This document shows, piece by piece, positions 41,014 through 45,657 of a stretch of DNA of 45,657 nucleotides; the first letter of the stretch is position 1, and each line of letters begins with the position of its first letter. The notes under the pieces are model-generated. The model saw only the letters and a list, made by a program, of their open reading frames with translations. It was not told the origin of the DNA and searched no databases. This DNA is from Gammaproteobacteria bacterium (GTDB lineage Bacteria; Pseudomonadota; Gammaproteobacteria; SZUA-229), in contig WFOC01000070.1 of NCBI GenBank assembly GCA_015488295.1, positions 1 to 45,657 of the forward strand. Reading direction: 5' to 3'. The position numbers were made by a program, and so were the translations under genes.

Positions 41014-41158
41014 GATCAAACTGAAAGACGAAGAACGCACACGCTGCGAAGTATGGACACGGGTCATGGGTTACCATCGCCCGGTCGCCGCCTGGAACCC
41101 CGGTAAACAGTCAGAACACCAGGAGCGGGATTTCTTCAAGGAGACGAAAACATCGTGA
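40997..41158 (+). CDS. Separate glycyl-radical tail of class III ribonucleotide reductase
   Basis: A 53-residue peptide beginning MQTQTEIKLKDEERTRCEVW and containing RVMGYHRPVAAWNPGKQSEH. This is the conserved end of NrdD, with the radical Gly at residue 25. It overlaps nrdD by 17 bases in another frame and has its own GAGGAG Shine-Dalgarno 7 bases before ATG 40997, so it is translated separately. Its stop overlaps the GTG start of nrdG. It would need to dock onto NrdD and be activated by NrdG, as GrcA (YfiD) serves pyruvate formate-lyase. Confidence 0.88.
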   Translation: MQTQTEIKLKDEERTRCEVWTRVMGYHRPVAAWNPGKQSEHQERDFFKETKTS

Positions 41159-41868
41159 GTAGCCCGGTTGAATTCGAGCCGGTGTCATTTCGTGTGGGCG
41201 GCTTCGTGCCGCTCACCACGGTGGATTATCCCGGCGAACTGTCGGCGGTGATCTTCGCCCAGGGATGCCCCTGGCGCTGCCGCTATTGCCACAACCCGGA
41301 TCTGCTACCGGCACGCAGTGACAAGTCGCTGCCATGGTCGGACATTATGCAAACCCTGGAGCGCCGACGCGGACTGCTCGACGCGGTGGTTTTTTCCGGC
41401 GGCGAACCGGTGATGCAGGCCAGCATACGCGATGCCATTCATCAGGTAAAAGCACTGGGTTTCAAGGTCGGCCTGCACAGCGCCGGTATTTACCCGAAAC
41501 GCCTGGCCAAACTATTGCCGCTGATCGACTGGATTGGTCTGGACGTAAAGGCGCTGCCGGCAAATTATCCCGGCATCACCACGGTGCATGCCAGTGGTCG
41601 GGCGGCGTGGGCAAGTGTGGCACAGGTGCTGGCCAGCAAGGTAGCACACCAGTTTCGCATCACCGTGCATCCCGCACTGACATCGAACGAACAGGCCGAT
41701 GAAATCGAGCAGCGACTGCTGGCACTGGGCGCACAGGACGTGGTGAAACAGCCGGTTCGCACCGAACACTGCTTTGATCCCTCACTGCAGGGTTACCCGG
41801 AAACAGCGGTTAAAGCGCCGGTTAAAACACCGAAGCCGGCCGATACCTCAATAGAGGTTCTGGCCTAG
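41155..41868 (+). CDS. nrdG: Anaerobic ribonucleotide reductase activase (radical SAM)
   Basis: The 237-residue protein has the radical-SAM motif CPWRCRYCHNP (CX3CX2C, residues about 38-48) and a GGEP-type motif (VVFSGGEPVM), and matches NrdG-type activating enzymes that make the glycyl radical on NrdD. GTG 41155 overlaps the stop of the glycyl-radical peptide gene and has AAGGAGAC upstream. The C-terminal 25 residues form a Pro/Lys-rich tail. It is the last gene of the operon and is followed by a bidirectional terminator. Confidence 0.92.
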   Translation: MSSPVEFEPVSFRVGGFVPLTTVDYPGELSAVIFAQGCPWRCRYCHNPDLLPARSDKSLPWSDIMQTLERRRGLLDAVVFSGGEPVMQASIRDAIHQVKALGFKVGLHSAGIYPKRLAKLLPLIDWIGLDVKALPANYPGITTVHASGRAAWASVAQVLASKVAHQFRITVHPALTSNEQADEIEQRLLALGAQDVVKQPVRTEHCFDPSLQGYPETAVKAPVKTPKPADTSIEVLA

Positions 41869-41890
41869 AAAAGCTCTGATTCCGGACAAT

Positions 41891-41927
41891 AAAAAAGCCG
41901 GGCTGACGATGTCAGCCCGGCTTTTTT
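41891..41927. terminator. Bidirectional terminator between nrdG and rpsT
   Basis: A perfect 17-bp inverted repeat (41891-41907 with 41911-41927; AAAAAAGCCGGGCTGAC on the left) around a GAT loop, with A and T runs in the outer stem. It can serve both the plus-strand nrd operon and the minus-strand rpsT. Confidence 0.95.
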
Positions 41928-41948
41928 GCATTCATAAAAACGTAAAAC

Positions 41949-42212
41949 TTACGCCATGTTACGAATGTTGTTGTTCATACGACTCTTGGTGCGCGCCGCT
42001 TTGTTGGCGTGAATCAGGCCTTTACCGGCAACACGGTCGATGACGGGTGTTGCTTCTTTGTACGCAGCTTCGGCAGCGGCTTTATCACCGGCTTCAATTG
42101 CGTAATAAACTTTCTTAATATATGTGCGCATCATAGAGCGTACGCCAACGTTACGTGCACGATGGATGTCTGCCTGTCTAGCGCGTTTCTTTGATGATGC
42201 TGAATTTGCCAC
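41949..42212 (-). CDS. rpsT: Small ribosomal subunit protein bS20
   Basis: bS20 binds 16S rRNA in the 30S subunit. GTG 42212 is chosen as start because it gives [20 protein letters not shown], the family N-terminus, and 87 residues, the usual length; a frame to 42266 adds an unrelated leader. GTG or TTG starts are common for rpsT. The helical, lysine- and alanine-rich body ends [15 protein letters not shown]. It is divergent from murJ, as in many gammaproteobacteria. Confidence 0.96.
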   Translation of the reverse strand: MANSASSKKRARQADIHRARNVGVRSMMRTYIKKVYYAIEAGDKAAAEAAYKEATPVIDRVAGKGLIHANKAARTKSRMNNNIRNMA

Positions 42213-42412
42213 TGTATTAACCGTTCTTGAAAAAAAGAGGGCGTAGGATGCCTGTTTTATCGCCATTTGTCAACCAAATTCCGCACGGCCGACAGAAATC
42301 ATCACGCCGGATAGCCAGACAAAATAACCAGACAAACCGTGGTCTGGAATAGTGGTTTAGAATTGGGCAAACAGCAGGTACAATCTCGCCATCAATCAAC
42401 AAGGAGAACATC

Positions 42413-43972
42413 CTGAGCACTAAACTACTGCGTTCCACTTTTACCGTGGGCGGAATGACGCTTTTATCCAGGGTTTTCGGGCTGTTACGTGACATCACGA
42501 TTGCCACATTTTTTGGTGCCAGTGGCGGCACCGATGCTTTTCTGGTGGCCTTCAAAATCCCCAATTTCATGCGCCGCCTGTTTGGCGAAGGCGCCTTCTC
42601 GCTGGCGTTTGTACCGGTGTTTTCCGAATACAAGGAGACCCGCGACCGTGCGGCACTGAAAGACCTGGTCAACCACGTTGCCGGCACGCTGGGCGGTTTT
42701 CTGCTGGTGCTGTCAACTCTGGGCATGATCTTTTCACCCGCGCTGGTTTACCTGTTCGCGCCGGGCTTCACCAGCGATGCCGCACAGTTTCAACTCACCG
42801 CCGACTTGCTGCGCATCACTTTTCCCTACATCTTTTTTATCGCGCTGGTAGCTTTTTCCGGCGGCATCTTAAACAGCTTTCACCAGTTTTCGATTCCCGC
42901 ATTCACCCCGGTGCTGCTCAATATCAGCCTGATCGGCTCGGTATATTTTCTCGCACCGTATTTTGACGAGCCACTGATGGCGCTGGCCTGGGGTGTGGCG
43001 ATTGCCGGCGTGGTGCAGCTGCTGCTGCAGTTCCCGTCGCTGATCAAGCTGGGGCTGATGCCGATTCCAAAAATAAAACGCGGCCATGAAGGCGTTAAAA
43101 GAATTCTCAAACTGATGATTCCGGCGATTTTTGGCTCTTCTGTGGCGCAGATCAATTTATTGCTGGACACCGTCATCGCCTCGTTTTTGATTACCGGCAG
43201 CGTCACCTGGCTGTATTATTCCGACCGCCTGCTGGAGTTTCCGCTGGGTGTGCTGGGCATCGCCATCGCCACCGTGATCCTGCCCACGCTGTCGCAGCAA
43301 CACGCGCGGCAGTCAGGCGAGCAATTCAACCAGACGCTGAACTGGGCGCTGCGGCTGGTGACGCTGATCACCATTCCGGCCTGTGTCGGTCTGTTCATTC
43401 TCGCCGGGCCGATCCTCGCCTCGCTGTTTGAATACGGCAAATTTACCGCCAGCGATACCTATCTTTCCAGCCTGAGCCTGATGGCCTACATGCTGGGACT
43501 GCCGGCGCTGATCGTAATCAAGATTCTCGCACCCGGTTATTACGCACGGCAGGACACAAAAACCCCGGTGAAAATCGGCATCATCGCCATGGTATGCAAC
43601 ATGGTGATGAACATCGCGTTTGTGGTGCCGCTGGTGTACTCAGGCTACGAAGCGCCGCACGTCGGGCTGGCGCTGGCGACCAGCATGTCGGCCTACATCA
43701 ACGCCATGCTGCTGTATAACGGCCTGCGCAATATCGACGTGTTTACGCCGCAGGCCGGCTGGCTGGCGTGGCTGTTCCGCATCGTGATCGCCAGCACCGC
43801 ACTGGCCGCCGTGGTCATCTGGCTGAATCCCGGTGCAGCAACGTGGAGCCAGTGGCAGCTGGGCGAGCGCCTGCTGAACCTCGCCATGATTATTTTTGCC
43901 GGTCTGTTTACCTATCTTGCCCTGCTCTGGTTGCAGGGTTTGCGGCCGTCACAGCTTAAAAAATCTACCTAA
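42413..43972 (+). CDS. murJ: Lipid II flippase MurJ
   Basis: MurJ flips lipid II across the inner membrane for peptidoglycan synthesis. The MOP-superfamily protein shows about 14 hydrophobic helices and family motifs (TLLSRVFGLLRDITIATFFG; FKIPNFMRRLFGEGAFSLAF). The start is placed at CTG 42413: AAGGAG lies 6 bases upstream, and the codons that follow (STKLLRSTFTVGGMT) match the family N-terminus. The first GTG or ATG in frame (42446, 42455) would cut the first helix. The product is 519 residues. It is followed by ribF and ileS. Confidence 0.92.
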   Translation: MSTKLLRSTFTVGGMTLLSRVFGLLRDITIATFFGASGGTDAFLVAFKIPNFMRRLFGEGAFSLAFVPVFSEYKETRDRAALKDLVNHVAGTLGGFLLVLSTLGMIFSPALVYLFAPGFTSDAAQFQLTADLLRITFPYIFFIALVAFSGGILNSFHQFSIPAFTPVLLNISLIGSVYFLAPYFDEPLMALAWGVAIAGVVQLLLQFPSLIKLGLMPIPKIKRGHEGVKRILKLMIPAIFGSSVAQINLLLDTVIASFLITGSVTWLYYSDRLLEFPLGVLGIAIATVILPTLSQQHARQSGEQFNQTLNWALRLVTLITIPACVGLFILAGPILASLFEYGKFTASDTYLSSLSLMAYMLGLPALIVIKILAPGYYARQDTKTPVKIGIIAMVCNMVMNIAFVVPLVYSGYEAPHVGLALATSMSAYINAMLLYNGLRNIDVFTPQAGWLAWLFRIVIASTALAAVVIWLNPGAATWSQWQLGERLLNLAMIIFAGLFTYLALLWLQGLRPSQLKKST

Positions 43973-44141
43973 GGTAGTGCACTTACCATGACGGCGTGCA
44001 GTGCCCGCCCTGCATATCACTGCCCGCCCTACAGGCTAATCACCCGCTGACAACACCCCTCCAGTGAATCTCAAATCAAAATAAAGCGACATATCTGCTA
44101 GAATACCGCGCTTTAATGCTTTGCCAGTAATCGTATAAACC

Positions 44142-45089
44142 ATGCAAGTTATCCGCGGTCTACACAACTGCCGACCCGAACATCAAAACGGCGTGCTCAC
44201 TATCGGCAACTTCGATGGTCTGCACCTTGGCCACCAGAAAATTCTGCAACAGCTGCGCAGCGAAGCCGAGCGGCTGAACACCCACGGCTGCCTGATGACA
44301 TTCGAACCGCTACCCAGAGAATATTTCGCCAAAAACAGCGCCACGCCACGGCTGATGAACCGCAGCGAAAAAATACGCATACTGAAAAACTTCGACCCGG
44401 CAATTCGACCCGACTACCTGTTATTTTTGAATTTCAACGAAGCTCTGGCCAGCATGCGCGCCACCGAGTTCATCGAAAAAATCCTGATCGACAAGCTTCA
44501 GGTAAAAGCCGTTATCGTCGGCGATGATTTTCGTTTTGGCTGCGACCGTCAGGGCGACTTCGCCATGCTGCAATCCTATGGTAAGTCGCACGGCCTGTCG
44601 GTAATCAGCATCGAGTCACACCTGGTCGAACAGCAACGCGTCAGCAGCACCCTGATCCGTCAGGCACTGATCGACGATCAACTGGCCAGCGCTGATAAAA
44701 TGCTGGGCCGGCCATACACCATCTGCGGCCACGTCAGCCACGGCGAAAAACGCGGCCGCACCATCGGTTTTCCGACCGCAAATATTCATCTGCACCGCTC
44801 AGAAACGCCACTTCGCGGCGTATATTCTGTTACCATGCACAGTCCGAAACACGGTGATATCGCGGGCATCGCCAATATTGGCTTCCGGCCAACGGTCGAT
44901 GGCAAACACGTGCAACTGGAAGTCCACCTGTTCGACTTTAACGAGTCGATTTATGGCGAAGCGATATGCGTTTCCTTCCAGCATAAAATCCGCGATGAGA
45001 AAAAATTTGACTCTTTTGAAGAGTTAAAAAAGCAGATTCAAATCGACTGCGATCAAGCCAGAAAACGGCTTGAAATGAAAAATGAATAA
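44142..45089 (+). CDS. ribF: Bifunctional riboflavin kinase / FMN adenylyltransferase
   Basis: RibF phosphorylates riboflavin to FMN and then makes FAD. The 315-residue protein has the N-terminal adenylyltransferase signature (GNFDGLHLGHQKIL, about residues 23-36; ISSTLIRQ-like VSSTLIRQAL) and a C-terminal kinase domain (GEKRGRTIGFPTANIH; IGFRPTVDGKHVQLEVHLFD). Length is normal. It lies between murJ and ileS, the standard gammaproteobacterial order. Confidence 0.96.
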   Translation: MQVIRGLHNCRPEHQNGVLTIGNFDGLHLGHQKILQQLRSEAERLNTHGCLMTFEPLPREYFAKNSATPRLMNRSEKIRILKNFDPAIRPDYLLFLNFNEALASMRATEFIEKILIDKLQVKAVIVGDDFRFGCDRQGDFAMLQSYGKSHGLSVISIESHLVEQQRVSSTLIRQALIDDQLASADKMLGRPYTICGHVSHGEKRGRTIGFPTANIHLHRSETPLRGVYSVTMHSPKHGDIAGIANIGFRPTVDGKHVQLEVHLFDFNESIYGEAICVSFQHKIRDEKKFDSFEELKKQIQIDCDQARKRLEMKNE

Positions 45090-45197
45090 CGAACAATGAA
45101 AAATAAAAAGCAACAGCCAGAACAGCCTTGCCGATACAAATCTGTTCCTGTTCATTTACAACTTATAACTTACAACTTTTGACCATTCACTGATTCC
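45090..45197. other. ribF-ileS gap with AT-rich simple repeats
   Basis: The gap holds short motif repeats (AATGAAAAATGAATAACG, AACAATGAAAAATAAAAAG; TTACAACTTATAACTTACAA). They are similar in style to, but not copies of, the palindromic elements at the folB-folK locus. No gene or clear terminator is seen; an ileS promoter may lie here. Confidence 0.4.
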
Positions 45198-45657
45198 ATG
45201 GATTACAAAGCAACCCTGAACCTCCCCGCCACCGATTTTCCCATGCGCGGCAATCTTGCCAACCGCGAACCGGAAATGCTCAAGCAGTGGCAGGCATCCG
45301 GCCTCTATCAAAAAATTCGTGAAGCCTGTGACGGTCGCCCGACGTTTGTGCTGCACGACGGCCCGCCGTATGCCAACGGTGACATCCATATCGGTCACGC
45401 GGTCAATAAAATCCTGAAAGACATCATCGTTAAAAGTCACACCATCGACGGCTTTAATGCGCGTTATGTGCCGGGCTGGGATTGCCACGGTCTGCCCATC
45501 GAATTGATGGTCGAGAAAAAAGTCGGCAAGGCCGGCAACAAGGTCGATGCCAGAACCTTCCGCGAAAAGTGTCGCGAGTACGCCGCGAAACAGGTCGATG
45601 GCCAGCGCAAGGATTTCATCCGCCTCGGCGTGCTGGGTGACTGGGACAAACCCTACC
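45198..45657 (+). CDS. ileS: Isoleucyl-tRNA synthetase (5' part, runs off the window)
   Basis: The first 153 codons encode a class I synthetase N-terminus: [20 protein letters not shown], the ATP-binding HIGH motif in [19 protein letters not shown] (about residues 55-73) and the [12 protein letters not shown] motif (about 92-103). This is the standard IleS order. The rest, with the KMSKS motif and the editing domain, lies beyond the window. Confidence 0.97.
   Translation, partial: MDYKATLNLPATDFPMRGNLANREPEMLKQWQASGLYQKIREACDGRPTFVLHDGPPYANGDIHIGHAVNKILKDIIVKSHTIDGFNARYVPGWDCHGLPIELMVEKKVGKAGNKVDARTFREKCREYAAKQVDGQRKDFIRLGVLGDWDKPY

Noticed and set aside
1-45657. CRISPR arrays, tRNA or rRNA genes, insertion sequences, prophage or attachment sites
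   Set aside because: I found no regularly spaced repeats, cloverleaf-type sequences, transposase or integrase frames in the window.

Overview
The window is a chromosomal segment of a Gram-negative, facultatively anaerobic, respiratory bacterium, most likely a gammaproteobacterium. The evidence is the housekeeping neighbourhoods (rpmB-rpmG; rpsT divergent from murJ-ribF-ileS), a full-length HrpA helicase, outer-membrane barrels, lipoproteins, and FNR-type and sigma54-type promoter sites. I cannot name a genus.

Layout. (1) 1-11000: ordinary core genes: a TusA-like protein, folK-folB flanked by two copies of a palindromic repeat, rpmB-rpmG, a PPK2 polyphosphate kinase, a dimeric dUTPase, a CBS-domain protein, CvfB, HrpA and a LysR regulator. 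(2) 11000-21160: accessory genes: a decayed reading frame, a DsrE-like secreted protein, a monooxygenase-fold protein, a TfoX-N protein, an AT-rich type II restriction-modification pair, Nei glycosylase, a GMC dehydrogenase with a Tat-type small subunit and a thioredoxin-like protein, a TumA-like antitoxin beside a broken TumE-like toxin, a GFA fragment, and a solitary CD-NTase-like protein that has lost active-site residues. (3) 21198-37898: 14 tightly packed minus-strand genes in two operons. They encode eight c-type cytochromes (53 haem-binding motifs by my count), including a NapH-like quinol dehydrogenase fused to an eight-haem domain and an NHL propeller fused to a 12-haem domain, plus two outer-membrane barrels, a Met/His-rich lipoprotein, two thioredoxin-fold proteins and a Cys-rich membrane peptide. 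(4) 38227-41868: a BFD-like protein, then an FNR box, a cobalamin riboswitch with its own terminator, and the class III ribonucleotide reductase nrdD, whose glycyl-radical tail is a separate 53-residue gene, followed by nrdG. (5) 41949-45657: rpsT, murJ (CTG start), ribF and the 5' part of ileS.

How the genes fit together. The cytochrome region looks like a complete electron conduit: quinol oxidation at the inner membrane, a chain of soluble and lipid-anchored periplasmic multihaem carriers, an outer-membrane barrel, and a large octahaem protein with a GlyGly-CTERM-like tail suited to surface display. Each operon is preceded by a near-consensus sigma54 (-24/-12) promoter with the same upstream motif (GTGCG-NN-ATATAACACA), so one activator probably controls both. 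Together with the oxygen- and B12-responsive nrdD control region, this suggests an organism that changes between oxic and anoxic, possibly mineral- or metal-respiring, life. The substrate of the conduit cannot be read from the sequence.
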